Below are positions 1 through 9,515 of a stretch of 32,529 nucleotides of DNA, piece by piece. The notes under the pieces were generated by a model. The model had not been told where the DNA came from. It worked only from the letters and a program-made list of their open reading frames with translations, and did not search any database. Origin of the DNA: Bacteroidales bacterium (GTDB lineage Bacteria; Bacteroidota; Bacteroidia; Bacteroidales; VadinHA17); the NCBI GenBank assembly GCA_003142255.1, contig PLLO01000009.1:1-32529 (forward strand). The letters are read 5' to 3'. Position 1 is the stretch's first letter. Each line of letters opens with the position of its first letter. A program made the translations under genes and the position numbers.

Positions 1-34
1 ACTAATCCCCCATTTTTATTCCTAGTAAGGTTCG

Positions 35-66
35 TTTGTTAATGAAATCTGCAGATACTATCTTCG
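35..66 (+). promoter_or_regulatory. Candidate Bacteroidota promoter for gldA
   Basis: TTTG at 35-38, a 20-nt spacer, then TATCTTCG at 59-66, which matches the Bacteroidota -7 box TAnnTTTG except at one base. It would start transcription close to 73, about 15 nt before the gldA ATG. The match is imperfect and such boxes occur by chance, so support is moderate. Confidence 0.35.
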
Positions 67-87
67 CAGGTAGATAAATGAAGTTCT

Positions 88-1002
88 ATGTCGATCCTGG
101 TAAAGGGAGTTACGAAGCTGTACGGAGAGCAGAAGGCTCTCGATGATATATCATTTGAGGTGAAGACAGGCGAGATAGTCGCTTTCCTTGGTCCCAACGG
201 GGCTGGGAAATCGACAATGATGAAGATCATCACCGGTTTTATACCGGCCTCTTCAGGAAGCGTGTTTGTGAACGGAACAGAAACCTCCGCCGACAATATC
301 GAGATTCGGAAAACCATCGGCTACCTCCCTGAAAACAATCCTCTCTATCCCGAAATGTACGTGAGGGAGTACCTGGGTTTCGTAGCATCGGTTTATAAGC
401 TTGGAAAAGAGACAAAGAGAAGGGTCGATAATATCATCGAGACAACCGGCCTGGCCCCGGAGCAGAATAAAAAAATAGGTGCTCTCTCAAAAGGGTTCAG
501 GCAGAGAGTAGGCCTTGCACAGGCACTCATCCACGATCCCGGCGTTCTTCTTCTTGATGAGGCAACGGCCGGCCTCGATCCAAACCAGATCGTCGATATC
601 CGCAACCTTATCCGCGATGCAGGCAAGGAGAAGACAATACTCCTTTCAACGCATATAATGCAGGAGGTAGAGGCCATATGCAGCAGGATCATCCTTATAG
701 ATAAAGGAAAGATCGTGGCCGACGAGGAGAAGAGCAACATATATTCAAAAATAAGCCGTCCGTACCAGGTAGTCAATGTTGAATTTGACAAGGGAGTAAC
801 CGAACAGGCGCTTCTTGGCATCCCGAACGTCGTCAGGGTTCAGATGAAGGGAAAGGATCGCTGGGTTGTCGAGGCTGAAGGCGAGGCCGACATCCGTCCT
901 GCAATATTCTCGTTCGCCGTAGGCAACGGTCTTACCGTCCTTTCGCTTCAGAAGGAAGTGAGCAACCTCGAGGAGGTTTTCAGGCAGCTCACAAACGGAT
1001 AA
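88..1002 (+). CDS. gldA: Gliding-motility ABC transporter ATP-binding protein GldA
   Basis: This is the ATPase subunit of an ABC transporter; in Flavobacterium GldA works with GldF and GldG and is linked to gliding. The 304-residue length fits the family. Visible motifs are Walker A GPNGAGKST (residues 35-43), the signature LSKGFRQRVGLA starting at 133 (the GldA form of LSGGQ), Walker B VLLLDEATAGLDP with D157 and E158, and the switch His in LLSTHIMQEVE. A C-terminal region of about 85 residues follows the ATPase domain. It has no membrane segment and would sit on the cytoplasmic face. No gldF or gldG lies downstream, so the membrane partners must be elsewhere. The ATG at 88 starts directly on the ATPase fold and has a promoter-like sequence just upstream. 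A general ABC-2 exporter ATPase is the alternative name, but the signature favours GldA. Confidence 0.88.
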   Translation: MSILVKGVTKLYGEQKALDDISFEVKTGEIVAFLGPNGAGKSTMMKIITGFIPASSGSVFVNGTETSADNIEIRKTIGYLPENNPLYPEMYVREYLGFVASVYKLGKETKRRVDNIIETTGLAPEQNKKIGALSKGFRQRVGLAQALIHDPGVLLLDEATAGLDPNQIVDIRNLIRDAGKEKTILLSTHIMQEVEAICSRIILIDKGKIVADEEKSNIYSKISRPYQVVNVEFDKGVTEQALLGIPNVVRVQMKGKDRWVVEAEGEADIRPAIFSFAVGNGLTVLSLQKEVSNLEEVFRQLTNG

Positions 1003-1035
1003 TCTAATCAATTACCATATTCGTTCATTTATTTT

Positions 1036-1083
1036 TTGATTTTCTTCGTCAGCCCCATCCCTAAAGGGTGCGAAGAAAATCAA
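1036..1083. repeat. 13-bp inverted repeat after gldA
   Basis: TTGATTTTCTTCG (1036-1048) is repeated exactly in reverse complement at 1071-1083. The loop contains CAGCCCCATCCCTAAAGGG, a variant of the C-tract/TnAA/G-tract palindrome found throughout the window. No T tract follows, so it may be a repeat unit rather than an intrinsic terminator, though it could still end gldA transcripts. Confidence 0.6.
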
Positions 1084-1205
1084 TTACTCCCTTTTGGGGT
1101 GAGGCAAATAGTTGATTTTCAAGCACATTTTATTACTTAGAATAATATCTATCAGTTTCATTCTTTTTTTATTGAATATTTTTTACTTGCTTTGTGCCGT
1201 AATTA

Positions 1206-1258
1206 TCGGGTGGAAAGATTTGTGCTGATTGCAACCACAGGAAAAAATGCTAAAACGG
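1206..1258 (+). promoter_or_regulatory. Candidate SAM-II-like riboswitch aptamer upstream of metK
   Basis: The stretch has GTGG (1210-1213) pairing with CCAC (1235-1238), GATTTG and TTGCA-type segments in the enclosed loop, an A-rich linker, then TGCTAAAACGG. This order matches the known SAM-II (metA-type) pseudoknot aptamer: P1 stem, GAUUUG...UUGCA loop, CCAC, A-rich linker, GCUAAAA. The gene downstream makes SAM, which fits. Two points argue for caution: there are two extra bases after the first GTGG relative to the form I remember, and metK begins about 360 nt later. A covariance-model scan against the SAM-II family would settle it. Confidence 0.5.
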
Positions 1259-1316
1259 TGAAAAATTCGTTTTTCCGTCAACCAATCTTCCCATCTTTTG
1301 TTATAAGAAAGTTTAG

Positions 1317-1347
1317 AGTGCCTAAAGTTGAAAAAACTATAGGCACT
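1317..1347 (+). terminator. Hairpin between the SAM-II-like element and metK
   Basis: AGTGCCTA (1317-1324) pairs with TAGGCACT (1340-1347), and AGTT/AACT extends the stem inward past a one-base mismatch. Only a short, broken T run follows, so this is a possible attenuator or transcript end rather than a clear intrinsic terminator. It lies about 60 nt after the SAM-II-like motif, where an expression platform could be. Confidence 0.3.
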
Positions 1348-1417
1348 TTAGACTTGACTAATTGAATAATGATTTAATTTATCACTGCTACGAGATAAAA
1401 TTGTTAAAATGTATTTA

Positions 1418-1577
1418 AGATTCTTCACTTCTCCGCCAGTTGGCGGATTCGTTCAGAATGACAGTGACTTATATTGTAATGTTAGTGATGGAAGGGAGCG
1501 GTTGGCGGAACAACCGCTCCCTTCCATCACTTGATCCTCAATATCCATTGTCATCCTGAGCGATAGCAAAGGATCTC
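1418..1577. repeat. Composite palindromic repeat upstream of metK (REP-like)
   Basis: Two outer arms of the AGATTCTTC...GAATGACA type (1418-1464, and inverted at 1549-1576) enclose a perfect 20-bp stem (1485-1504 with 1511-1530, loop GCGGAA). The same layout recurs at 3059-3240 on the other side of metK. Repeats with AGATTCnTC/GAATGACA arms are scattered in many bacterial genomes and resemble REP sequences; the transposase that might move them is not in this window. Confidence 0.7.
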
Positions 1578-1614
1578 ATAATTTAAGTCGGATAATATTA
1601 TTAATTTTTAAACT

Positions 1615-2958
1615 ATGGGATATTTATTTACTTCAGAATCAGTTTCAGAGGGTCACCCCGACAAAGTAGCCGACCAGATCTCAGATGCACTTCTCGATGA
1701 GTTCCTTAAATGGGACCCGGAGTCGAAAGTCGCCTGCGAGACATTCGTAACGACAGGACTAGCCGTCTGCGGTGGCGAAGTGAGGACAACAGGATGGGTG
1801 GATGTTCAGGAAACTGCAAGAAATGTGATCCGCAAGATTGGATATACAAAAGCCGAATACCGTTTCGACAGCGACTCCTGCGGTGTGATCTCGACAATTC
1901 ATGAGCAGTCTTCAGATATTAACCAGGGCGTAATGAGGGAAAAGCCCGAAGAGCAGGGTGCCGGTGACCAGGGCATGATGTTCGGCTACGCATGCCGCGA
2001 AATGGACAACTATATGCCACTGACCATCGAGCTGGCCCACAGGCTTCTCCAGGAGCTTGCCGCCATACGCCGCGAGGGGAAGGTGATGAAGTACCTCAGA
2101 CCCGATGCCAAATCGCAGGTTACCATAGAGTACGACGACAACAACAACCCCGTCTGCATCGACACCATTGTGGTGAGCACACAGCATGACGAATTTGTGC
2201 TTCCAAAAAACAAAACTGCTGCTTCAGAAAAAGCTGCAGAAGCAGCAATGCAAAAAAAGATAAAGGAAGACATTCAGAAGATACTACTTCCGAGAGTTAA
2301 AAAATCACTTCCCCCGAAGATCCAGAAAATGTTCAAGAGCGACCTTCGCATGCTGGTCAACCCCACGGGCAAATTCGTTATCGGCGGTCCTCACGGAGAT
2401 ACCGGCCTCACCGGCCGCAAGATCATCGTCGACACATACGGCGGTCACGGCGCACATGGAGGCGGTGCATTCTCAGGCAAGGACTCGTCGAAAGTCGACA
2501 GGTCGGCAGCATACGCTGCACGCCATATTGCGAAGAACCTTGTGGCAGCAGGAGTGTGCGACAGGGCTCTGATACAGGTAGCTTATGCTATCGGAGTAGC
2601 CCAGCCGGTAGGATTATATGTAAATACTTTCGGAACGGCAAAAGCTAAAGATTTAAAAGGTAAAATACTTCACGACGGAGCCATATCAGAAAAGGTAAGA
2701 GCTCTTTTCGACATGCGTCCCTATGCAATAGTGAACAGGCTTGGACTCAAGAACCCGATATTCCTTGAAACAGCATCGTATGGACATTTCGGCCGCGATT
2801 ACTTTGAAAGGAATGTTGATGTGTATTACGAAGTTCCGGGCAGCAAGCCGAAATCAGTAAACGGCAACGGCAGAAAAGCATGGACCAAGAAGGTGAGCTT
2901 CTTTGCATGGGAAAAGCTGGATTACGTAGAGAAGATAAAGAAGGCGTTTAAGATTTGA
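1615..2958 (+). CDS. metK: S-adenosylmethionine synthetase MetK
   Basis: MetK makes SAM from methionine and ATP in the cytoplasm, releasing phosphate and pyrophosphate. Signature sequences are [14 protein letters not shown] (residues 12-25), [12 protein letters not shown], and the glycine-rich [22 protein letters not shown] region that binds the phosphates. It has 447 residues against about 384 in E. coli; part of the extra length is a lysine-rich insertion around residues 208-240. The start at 1615 gives the usual N-terminus just before [12 protein letters not shown]. The gene is convergent with the methionine operon across a repeat-filled gap and stands alone on its strand. A SAM-II-like element upstream suggests feedback by SAM. 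Function is as sure as sequence allows. Confidence 0.97.
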   Translation: MGYLFTSESVSEGHPDKVADQISDALLDEFLKWDPESKVACETFVTTGLAVCGGEVRTTGWVDVQETARNVIRKIGYTKAEYRFDSDSCGVISTIHEQSSDINQGVMREKPEEQGAGDQGMMFGYACREMDNYMPLTIELAHRLLQELAAIRREGKVMKYLRPDAKSQVTIEYDDNNNPVCIDTIVVSTQHDEFVLPKNKTAASEKAAEAAMQKKIKEDIQKILLPRVKKSLPPKIQKMFKSDLRMLVNPTGKFVIGGPHGDTGLTGRKIIVDTYGGHGAHGGGAFSGKDSSKVDRSAAYAARHIAKNLVAAGVCDRALIQVAYAIGVAQPVGLYVNTFGTAKAKDLKGKILHDGAISEKVRALFDMRPYAIVNRLGLKNPIFLETASYGHFGRDYFERNVDVYYEVPGSKPKSVNGNGRKAWTKKVSFFAWEKLDYVEKIKKAFKI

Positions 2959-2963
2959 CCCCC

Positions 2964-2990
2964 GGAACGTTCCGCAACGCGGAACGTTCC
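2964..2990. terminator. 12-bp perfect hairpin just after metK
   Basis: GGAACGTTCCGC (2964-2975), loop AAC, then GCGGAACGTTCC (2979-2990). It begins 5 nt after the metK stop. No T tract follows, so it may protect the 3' end or be part of the repeat cluster; a terminator role is inferred from position and stem strength. Confidence 0.4.
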
Positions 2991-3058
2991 TGCCCCCTAA
3001 AGGGGGCCTAGCCTACAGCGGTACGAACACTATAGAGGGGGGACGGAAAGGGATAAGA

Positions 3059-3240
3059 AGATTCCTCGCTGACCCATTCGCTCCGCTCTGGGTTTCAGCT
3101 CGGAATGACAGGGATGTTTTGGGTAATGGGGGAAGGAGAGGCGATTCGCTTTTGCGAATCGCCTCTCCTTCCTTCCCTTATAAAAAATGGATAGTCATTC
3201 CGAATGAATCCGCCGGTAGCGGAGGAATGAGGAATCTTTT
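3059..3240. repeat. Composite palindromic repeat downstream of metK (REP-like)
   Basis: Outer arms of AGATTCCTC...GGAATGACA type (3059-3111, inverted at 3194-3240) enclose a perfect 19-bp stem (3131-3149 with 3154-3172) closed by a TTTT loop. The build is the same as at 1418-1577, although the central stem sequences differ. The central stem could act as a bidirectional terminator between the convergent metK and metF. Confidence 0.7.
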
Positions 3241-3574
3241 ACTTTAAGAACGAAATAGATCGACGAAACTGATTAATCAAGACTCCAGAGCCGCAAAGGA
3301 GATGCTGGCGGATACCTAGGGGTCCGGATCAACCCACCCCTGCCTCCCGCTTTTGCGGGACTGGCTTCCGCTATCGCGGAATCTCCGTTACACTCCGATC
3401 TCCCAGGAGGGGATTCTTTTTGGCAGATTTTCGCCCCCTCTCCCCATCTCGCCCTTACGCTTTGCGAAACGTTCCTGCCCCCTAAAGGGGGCCTGACCCG
3501 GTTAACGTATTTAAATCTGGCTACTGAATTAGGCCCCCTTTAGAAGGCAGGCCTGAGCTTGCGAAGGCCGGGGG

Positions 3575-4528
3575 TCAGAACGATGCTTTGACTATACTGG
3601 CAATATTATCGGCACTACCCAGAGTATAGTAATGTATTCCGGGAACACCCTCTTTTATCAGCTCCTTCGACTGCATGGTTGTCCATTCAATACCGGCTTC
3701 ACGCGCCTCTTTATCGGTGGTGCATTTCCTTACGGCATTCACAAGGTCGCCCGGCAGATCAATATGGAATGTCTGCGGCAGCAGCTTAATATCATTCAGC
3801 GCCGATATGGGCTTGATGCCTGCAATGATTGGCACGGAGATCCCCATCTTCCGGCATTCATCGCGAAACCTGAAGAATTTTGAATTATCGAAGAACATCT
3901 GTGTAACGATATAACTGGCACCTGCATCGACTTTAAACTTCAGGTTCTCCATGTCGATCTGAAGGTTGGGAGCCTCGAAATGCTTCTCCGGGTAAGCGGC
4001 CACACCTATGCAGAATTTGCCGGGGGTGGTATCCTCGAGTGCCTCCTCGAGATACTTTCCGTTGTTCATATCCACGATCTGCTTAACAAGCTGCCAGGTG
4101 TGCGTGTGACCATCCTTTTCAGGGATAAATGTCCTGGTGCCCCTTTGCGGATCGCCCCTCAATGCCAGCACATCATCGATACCAAGAAAACTCATCTCTA
4201 TAAGCACATTCTCCGTCTCCTCCCTTGTGAACCCGCCGCAAAGCAGGTGAGGGACAACAGTGATGTTATACTTGTATCTTACAGCGGCTGCCAGGGCAAT
4301 CGTCCCGGGACGGAGACGCGTTATCCTTTTTTCAAGAAGTCCATCGGGACGCTCCTTGAATGTCATCTCGTTGCGATGCGTGGTAAAGTTGATGTATGCC
4401 GGCCCGAATTCAGCAAGCCTGTCAATCGTTGCATAAACCTTTTCGATGCTGTGCCCCTTCAGGGGAGGGAGCAGCTCGAAAGTGAACAGCGGACCCTTAG
4501 CGTTTTTTATCTTTTCAATAACACTCAT
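3575..4528 (-). CDS. metF: Methylenetetrahydrofolate reductase MetF
   Basis: MetF is a cytoplasmic FAD enzyme that reduces 5,10-methylene-THF to 5-methyl-THF, the methyl donor for MetH. The 317 residues form a single TIM-barrel domain, near the usual 290-320. Visible family motifs are FTFELLPP near residue 15 (with the conserved Glu), the TVVPHLLCGG segment, and ALRGDP, which binds FAD. It is the last gene of the methionine operon, 9 nt after metH, so it is likely made from the same transcript under the SAM-I leader. Nothing in the sequence looks damaged. Downstream is the repeat-filled gap before the convergent metK. Confidence 0.95.
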   Translation of the reverse strand: MSVIEKIKNAKGPLFTFELLPPLKGHSIEKVYATIDRLAEFGPAYINFTTHRNEMTFKERPDGLLEKRITRLRPGTIALAAAVRYKYNITVVPHLLCGGFTREETENVLIEMSFLGIDDVLALRGDPQRGTRTFIPEKDGHTHTWQLVKQIVDMNNGKYLEEALEDTTPGKFCIGVAAYPEKHFEAPNLQIDMENLKFKVDAGASYIVTQMFFDNSKFFRFRDECRKMGISVPIIAGIKPISALNDIKLLPQTFHIDLPGDLVNAVRKCTTDKEAREAGIEWTTMQSKELIKEGVPGIHYYTLGSADNIASIVKASF

Positions 4529-4537
4529 CTTCTTTCA

Positions 4538-7500
4538 TTATAAGTTGGGAGCAAGCCATTTTGCCGCCTCTCCGACAGTCATGTTTTTTCTTGAAGCGTA
4601 ATCCTCAAGCTGATCGCGGCTTATTTTACCTATGCTGAAGTAGGAGGAGGCCGGATGCGAGAAGATATATCCGTTTACCGTTGCAGGTGGTGTCATGGCA
4701 AAGTTTTCAGTGAGCCCGACGCCAAGGGCTTTCTCTGCATCGAGGATATCGAACAGGACCCTCTTCTCGGTATGGTCGGGGCAGGCCGGATATCCGGGAG
4801 CAGGCCTTATACCTTTATATTTAACTGCCAGCATTTTTTCAATCGTCAGATTCTCATCCTTTGCATAGCCCCAGTATTCTTTCCTGATTTTTTCATGAAG
4901 CCATTCGGCAGCGGCCTCTGCAAGGCGGTCGCTCAGTATCCTTATCATTATCGATGCATAATCGTCCTCTTTGTATTTTGAATATGCCTCATTATCGATG
5001 TCGGCAGTAACGACAAACAAACCGATGTGATCGGTCAGTCCCGACGATTCAGGAGCGATAAAATCAGAGAGGGAGAGGTTGGGAACGCCTTTCTCTTTCA
5101 GCTCCTGGTTCCTGAGAAATCTAAGGACAGCTTTCGGTTTATGCTTTTTTGCATCCACAAATACCTTTACATCATCACCATCGGAGACTGCAGGATATAA
5201 TCCGGCAATTCCCCTTGCTGATACGATCTTCTTGTCAATTATCTCTTTAAGATAATGCTGAGCATCGTCAAACAGCTTTTTTGCCTCCGGGCCCTTGACC
5301 GGATCGCTGAAGATGGCAGGATATTTTCCGGTAAGCTTCCATGCAAAGAAGAAGTATGTCCAGTCGATATAATCTGCCAGCGTACGAATATCGATATTCT
5401 CCATCAGATGGTATCCGGGATTGTCAGGCTTTTGTATTGTGAAGCTCTTCCAGTCAGTGATCAGGCGATTCTTCCTGGCTGCCTCAAGTGAGACAAGATT
5501 TCTCTCCTCGCGTTTTGAGGCATGATCTTCCCGCATCTTACGGTATTTCGCAGAAACAGAAGCTATATATTCATTACTGTTATTACGCTTAAGCGATGAC
5601 AGCACGCCGGCAGCCCTGGATGCATCCTTTACATGGATCACCGGTCCCGAATATACCGAGGCGATCTTAACTGCAGCATGTATCTCCGAAGTGGTAGCCC
5701 CGCCTATAAGCAGCGGAACAGTCAGCTTTCTACGTTCCATTTCTGCTGCCACGTGGACCATCTCTTCGAGCGAAGGGGTTATAAGTCCGCTTAGTCCAAT
5801 GAAATCAGCCTTTTCCTTAATTGCAGTATCTATTATCTTTTCAGAAGGGACCATTACGCCAAGGTCAACAATCTCGTAATTATTGCATGAGAGTACCACG
5901 CCTACGATGTTCTTCCCGATGTCGTGGACATCGCCTTTTACGGTTGCGAGCAATATCTTACCGGCGCTTTTCCTTTCTCCTTCTGTGCTCTCCTTCTCGA
6001 TGTAAGGGGCGAGCTTCGTGACAGCCTTTTTCATTACGCGCGCGCTCTTCACCACCTGCGGAAGGAACATTTTTCCTGATCCGAAAAGGTCGCCCACCTC
6101 ATTCATTCCGCCCATCAGCGGACCTTCGATGAGGTCGATTGAACGGCTGAACAATGTACGGGCCTCCTCGACATCCTGCTCAATGAACTCGTCAAGTCCT
6201 CTTACTAGCGAGTGCCTGATCCGTTCCACAACTGGCAGAAGGCGCCATTCGTCGCTCTTCTCTTCCTTTTTACCCTCGTTTTTCAGTCCCTCGGCAAATT
6301 TCACAAGCCTTTCCGTGGCATCCTTCCTCCTGTTCAGGATAACATCTTCGGTAAGATGAAGAAGATCAGCGGGAATTTCGCTGTATACCTGAAGCATGCC
6401 GGGATTGACAATTCCCATATCGAGCCCTGCATTTATTGCATGGTACAGGAAGGCGGAATGCATAGCCTCGCGCACCTTGTCAAATCCCCTGAATGAGAAC
6501 GAGAGATTGCTTATGCCGCCGCTGACCTTTGCATAAGGCAGGTTCTTCCTGATCCATTCGGTTGCCTTTATAAAGTTGATGGCATAATTGTTATGCTCAT
6601 CTATCCCGGTGGCAACAGCAAGTACGTTGGGATCGAATATTATATCTTCAGGCGGGAAGCCCAGCTTATCGACAAGCAATTTGTATGATCTCTCCGCGAC
6701 GGCAGTTTTTCTCTCAAGAGTATCAGCCTGTCCCTTCTCGTCGAAGAGCATCACTACTGCGGCAGCGCCGTATTTTCTTATAAGCCTGGCACGATCGAGG
6801 AAAGCTTTTTCGCCCTCCTTGAGGCTTATCGAGTTGACAACCGATTTACCCTGGATGCACTTCAGGGCAGATTCGATGACATTCCATTTCGAGGAGTCGA
6901 TCATCAGCGGCAGTTTTGTTATATCAGGCTCGGCCATGACGAGGTTCACGAACTTCACCATCGCCTTTTCAGAGTCGAGCATCGCCTCGTCCATGCAGAT
7001 GTCAATCACCTGGGCACCGCCATCTACCTGGTTTCGTGCGATAGCCAGCGCCTCGCCGTATTTCTCTTCCTTTATAAGCCGTGCAAACTTAATTGAACCG
7101 GAAACGTTCGTGCGCTCGCCGATGTTGACAAAATTGGTTATGGGAGTAATGATCAGAGGCTCGAGTCCGCTGAGCCTGGTATACCTGGTTATTTCAGGTA
7201 TTACCCTTGGCTTATATTTTTTTGCGGTCTCTGCGATCATGCTGATATGGAGCGGTGTTGTTCCGCAGCAGCCTCCGATGATATTGATCCATCCTTCCTT
7301 CATGAAATCCTCAGTTACCGAGGCCATGAATTCTGCAGTCTGGTCATATTCCCCGAACTGGTTCGGGAGGCCGGCATTCGGATGTACCGAAACATAAAAA
7401 ACTGATTTGGCGGAAAGCTCTTCGACGAATGGTCTCAGCTGCTCTGCACCGAGAGCACAGTTAAGCCCTACGCTGAAGAGAGGAAAATGCGATACCGAGA

Positions 7501-8188
7501 TCAGAAACGCTTCGAGAGTCTGACCGGTGAGTGTCCTTCCGCTGGCATCGGTGATCGTAACGGATACCATCACCGGAAGACGGCTGTTTTTTTCTTCAAA
7601 AACAGAGTCGATGGCAAAAAGGGCAGCCTTGCAATTTAGGACATCAAATATAGTCTCGACGAGCAGGATATCGGCTCCGCCGTCAATCAGTCCCCTTGCC
7701 TGTTCAGAGTATGCCTCTACCAGGTTATCGAATGTAACAGAGCGTGCCCCGGGGTCGCTGACATCAGATGACATCGAGGCTGTCCGGTTTGTGGGGCCGA
7801 GAGTGCCTGCAATGAAATGACCCGTGGTGCCTGAAGACTTTTCAAAATCATCTATAGTCTCCCTTGCATTTTTTACAGCTTCAACGTTCATCCTGTAAAC
7901 CTGATCTTCCATGCCATAGTCGGCCATGGAAATCTTATTGGAATTAAAAGTATTCGAGGTGATGATATCGGCTCCGGCATCAAGGTACTGCCTGTGGATA
8001 TTCTTTATTGCGCCGGGGTTTGTCAGCGAGAGCAGGTCATTATTCCCCTTCTGGGGACTTGGATGATCAGCGAACTCCTTTCCGCGGTAATCAGCCTCCT
8101 GCAGCTTCAGCTTCTGGATCATGGTTCCCATTGCGCCATCGAGAATCAGGATCTTGTGTTGTATTATATTTTCGGGTGAAGTTTTCAT
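4538..8188 (-). CDS. metH: Cobalamin-dependent methionine synthase MetH
   Basis: MetH moves the methyl group of 5-methyl-THF to homocysteine through bound cobalamin. All four modules are present in 1216 residues (E. coli 1227). The homocysteine/zinc domain (about 1-330) has GAMGT and the three zinc cysteines C244 (GLNCALG), C307 and C308 (GGCCGTTP). The folate domain (about 345-620) follows. The cobalamin module (about 650-880) has GDVHDIG with axial ligand H755. The AdoMet reactivation domain (about 900-1216) has [12 protein letters not shown] from R1128. It sits between hom and metF on the minus strand. The 117-nt gap to hom holds an inserted palindromic repeat (8223-8297), so the operon may have been spread apart after it formed. 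The enzyme needs B12; no B12 riboswitch was seen here. Confidence 0.97.
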   Translation of the reverse strand: MKTSPENIIQHKILILDGAMGTMIQKLKLQEADYRGKEFADHPSPQKGNNDLLSLTNPGAIKNIHRQYLDAGADIITSNTFNSNKISMADYGMEDQVYRMNVEAVKNARETIDDFEKSSGTTGHFIAGTLGPTNRTASMSSDVSDPGARSVTFDNLVEAYSEQARGLIDGGADILLVETIFDVLNCKAALFAIDSVFEEKNSRLPVMVSVTITDASGRTLTGQTLEAFLISVSHFPLFSVGLNCALGAEQLRPFVEELSAKSVFYVSVHPNAGLPNQFGEYDQTAEFMASVTEDFMKEGWINIIGGCCGTTPLHISMIAETAKKYKPRVIPEITRYTRLSGLEPLIITPITNFVNIGERTNVSGSIKFARLIKEEKYGEALAIARNQVDGGAQVIDICMDEAMLDSEKAMVKFVNLVMAEPDITKLPLMIDSSKWNVIESALKCIQGKSVVNSISLKEGEKAFLDRARLIRKYGAAAVVMLFDEKGQADTLERKTAVAERSYKLLVDKLGFPPEDIIFDPNVLAVATGIDEHNNYAINFIKATEWIRKNLPYAKVSGGISNLSFSFRGFDKVREAMHSAFLYHAINAGLDMGIVNPGMLQVYSEIPADLLHLTEDVILNRRKDATERLVKFAEGLKNEGKKEEKSDEWRLLPVVERIRHSLVRGLDEFIEQDVEEARTLFSRSIDLIEGPLMGGMNEVGDLFGSGKMFLPQVVKSARVMKKAVTKLAPYIEKESTEGERKSAGKILLATVKGDVHDIGKNIVGVVLSCNNYEIVDLGVMVPSEKIIDTAIKEKADFIGLSGLITPSLEEMVHVAAEMERRKLTVPLLIGGATTSEIHAAVKIASVYSGPVIHVKDASRAAGVLSSLKRNNSNEYIASVSAKYRKMREDHASKREERNLVSLEAARKNRLITDWKSFTIQKPDNPGYHLMENIDIRTLADYIDWTYFFFAWKLTGKYPAIFSDPVKGPEAKKLFDDAQHYLKEIIDKKIVSARGIAGLYPAVSDGDDVKVFVDAKKHKPKAVLRFLRNQELKEKGVPNLSLSDFIAPESSGLTDHIGLFVVTADIDNEAYSKYKEDDYASIMIRILSDRLAEAAAEWLHEKIRKEYWGYAKDENLTIEKMLAVKYKGIRPAPGYPACPDHTEKRVLFDILDAEKALGVGLTENFAMTPPATVNGYIFSHPASSYFSIGKISRDQLEDYASRKNMTVGEAAKWLAPNL

Positions 8189-8222
8189 TTAACGTAATAT
8201 TTTTCTTTATTGCTTCATGAAC

Positions 8223-8297
8223 TCACCCCCTTTCCCGACCCTTCCCCCAAGGGGGCAGGGAGTCAGGCTCCCCTCCTCGGAGGGGTGGGGGTGGGTT
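8223..8297. repeat. Family-2 palindromic repeat between hom and metH
   Basis: An imperfect palindrome of the form ACCCCCTTTCCC...CTTCCCCCAAGGGGG...CCCC-TCC-TCGGAGGGG-TGGGGGTGGGTT. Close relatives lie at 22207-22332 and 23728-23807, both also in gaps of operon-like clusters. It separates two genes of the met operon and could give a processing or attenuation point; no function is proven. Confidence 0.65.
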
Positions 8298-8305
8298 AGT
8301 TCTTG

Positions 8306-9508
8306 TTAGTTAATCCCCTTCCTGCCTGTATTCACAATAAAAACATTCAGGTTACGAAGTTGTTCCCGTAACTCGTAAAGTTTCTGAAGGTTCACGATCC
8401 CGATCGCATATTTGTATAATCTTCCGCTAAAGTATTCCGACACTTCCTCAAATCCAAATAATTCGCGATCCTTTTCGTCGTTGTACCTGAGGTAAACCTC
8501 AAGCTTATAGTCGCGTGTGTAGTTCGAGACCGTACCCTGCCGGTACTTCTTGTATTCATATTTGTACCCGTAGGAGTTTGCCGAGATATCGGATAGAACA
8601 GCGCTGCCGGTTGCATGTCCGCCTGCACCCTTGCCTGAAAAGAATTGCTTGTCGGCAAATGCGGCTTCAGTTATAACGCCGTTATATTCATTGTCGACAT
8701 TGTAAAGGTATTTGTCCGACGAAATGAACCTTGGCAGCACAAAGCTGGTGATGGTATTTTCATTCGTCTTGCCGACAAAGGGGACAAGCTTGATCTTGAG
8801 TCCCTTCTCCTTTGCATATTGGATATCGAATTTTGAAATTGTATTTATGCCGTAATGGAACACTTCCTTCGGATCGAGAAAAAGTCCGTACGCATGGCCG
8901 GTGATAATGCAAAGCTTGTATTTTGCATCCCATCCTTCGACGTCGAGCGTGGGATCGGACTCTGCAAATCCCTTTTCCTTAGCCTCGTTGAGAGCATCAT
9001 CATAATCTGTTCCCAGGTTGTGCATCAGCGTCAGGATATAATTGGTAGTCCCGTTGAGTATGCCGCGAAGTGAATAGAGAAGCTCGTTGTCGTAATACTC
9101 CTCGAGGTTTCTGATAATGGGTATGCTGGCCCCTGCGGAAGCCTCATAAAGAAGCGATACCTTATATTTCTCCTGGAGGCTGACAAGCTCACGGAAATGG
9201 TTTGCCACCATAACCTTATTGGCGGTAACCACGTTCTTCCCACTTTTCATTGCCGTGGAGACAATGCTGAAGGCCTCGTCGGCATCATCGATTAGCTCTA
9301 CGACAAGGTTTATTGATGGGTCGTTAAGGATATCGTTCTTATCGAAGGTGAAGTTTGACATAGGTATACGTCTCTTCTTTGTGCGGTCCTTCACGCAGAT
9401 CCTTACGATATCGGCCCTGAAGCCCTTGCTGCTGTTCAGCACGTCGTGAAGCCCCTGGCCCACGCATCCATAGCCGAACATTCCTATTCTGAGTTTTTGT
9501 CTTGTCAT
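8306..9508 (-). CDS. hom: Homoserine dehydrogenase (monofunctional)
   Basis: The enzyme reduces aspartate semialdehyde to homoserine with NAD(P)H, the branch point to methionine and threonine. The Rossmann motif GYGCVGQG spans residues 12-19, followed by the NKVMVANH and EASAGASIPIIRNL segments and the catalytic region GILNGTTNYILT...GFAESDPTLDVEGWDAKYKL typical of the family. At 400 residues it has no fused aspartokinase, unlike the ThrA form many Bacteroidota also carry; the last 80 or so residues could be a small regulatory domain, but no clear ACT motif is visible. It lies 7 nt after metX, which suggests it serves methionine synthesis specifically and is controlled by the SAM-I leader. 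Confidence 0.93.
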   Translation of the reverse strand: MTRQKLRIGMFGYGCVGQGLHDVLNSSKGFRADIVRICVKDRTKKRRIPMSNFTFDKNDILNDPSINLVVELIDDADEAFSIVSTAMKSGKNVVTANKVMVANHFRELVSLQEKYKVSLLYEASAGASIPIIRNLEEYYDNELLYSLRGILNGTTNYILTLMHNLGTDYDDALNEAKEKGFAESDPTLDVEGWDAKYKLCIITGHAYGLFLDPKEVFHYGINTISKFDIQYAKEKGLKIKLVPFVGKTNENTITSFVLPRFISSDKYLYNVDNEYNGVITEAAFADKQFFSGKGAGGHATGSAVLSDISANSYGYKYEYKKYRQGTVSNYTRDYKLEVYLRYNDEKDRELFGFEEVSEYFSGRLYKYAIGIVNLQKLYELREQLRNLNVFIVNTGRKGIN

Positions 9509-9515
9509 TGTCAGT

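Larger units (their letters stand above)
1003..1614. other. Gene-free gldA-metK interval with leader and repeats
   Basis: No credible coding sequence is visible. The interval holds, in order, a 13-bp inverted repeat (1036-1083), an AT-rich stretch, a SAM-II-like aptamer (1206-1258), a hairpin (1317-1347) and a composite palindromic repeat (1418-1577). The final 37 nt before metK are AT-rich and carry no clear ribosome-binding site. Confidence 0.7.
2959..3574. other. Gene-free, repeat-packed gap between metK and metF
   Basis: The two genes converge here and no coding sequence is visible in the 616 nt. The gap is made of palindromes: a 12-bp hairpin (2964-2990), a 26-bp direct repeat (2984-3009 and 3469-3494) containing CCCCCTAAAGGGGG, a composite repeat with a 19-bp perfect stem (3059-3240), two small hairpins TCCCGC-TTTT-GCGGGA (3345-3360) and TTCCGC-TATC-GCGGAA (3366-3381), and another C5/G5 unit at 3475-3545. 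One or more of these stems probably ends transcription from both sides. Confidence 0.75.

Noticed and set aside
3241-3470. Possible eroded gene in the metK-metF gap
   Set aside because: No frame of useful length and no protein similarity I can recognise; the stretch is mainly small hairpins.
6588-7397. A 269-codon open frame on the plus strand opposite metH
   Set aside because: It lies wholly inside metH on the other strand, its product has no recognisable domain, and metH is intact and conserved through this stretch.
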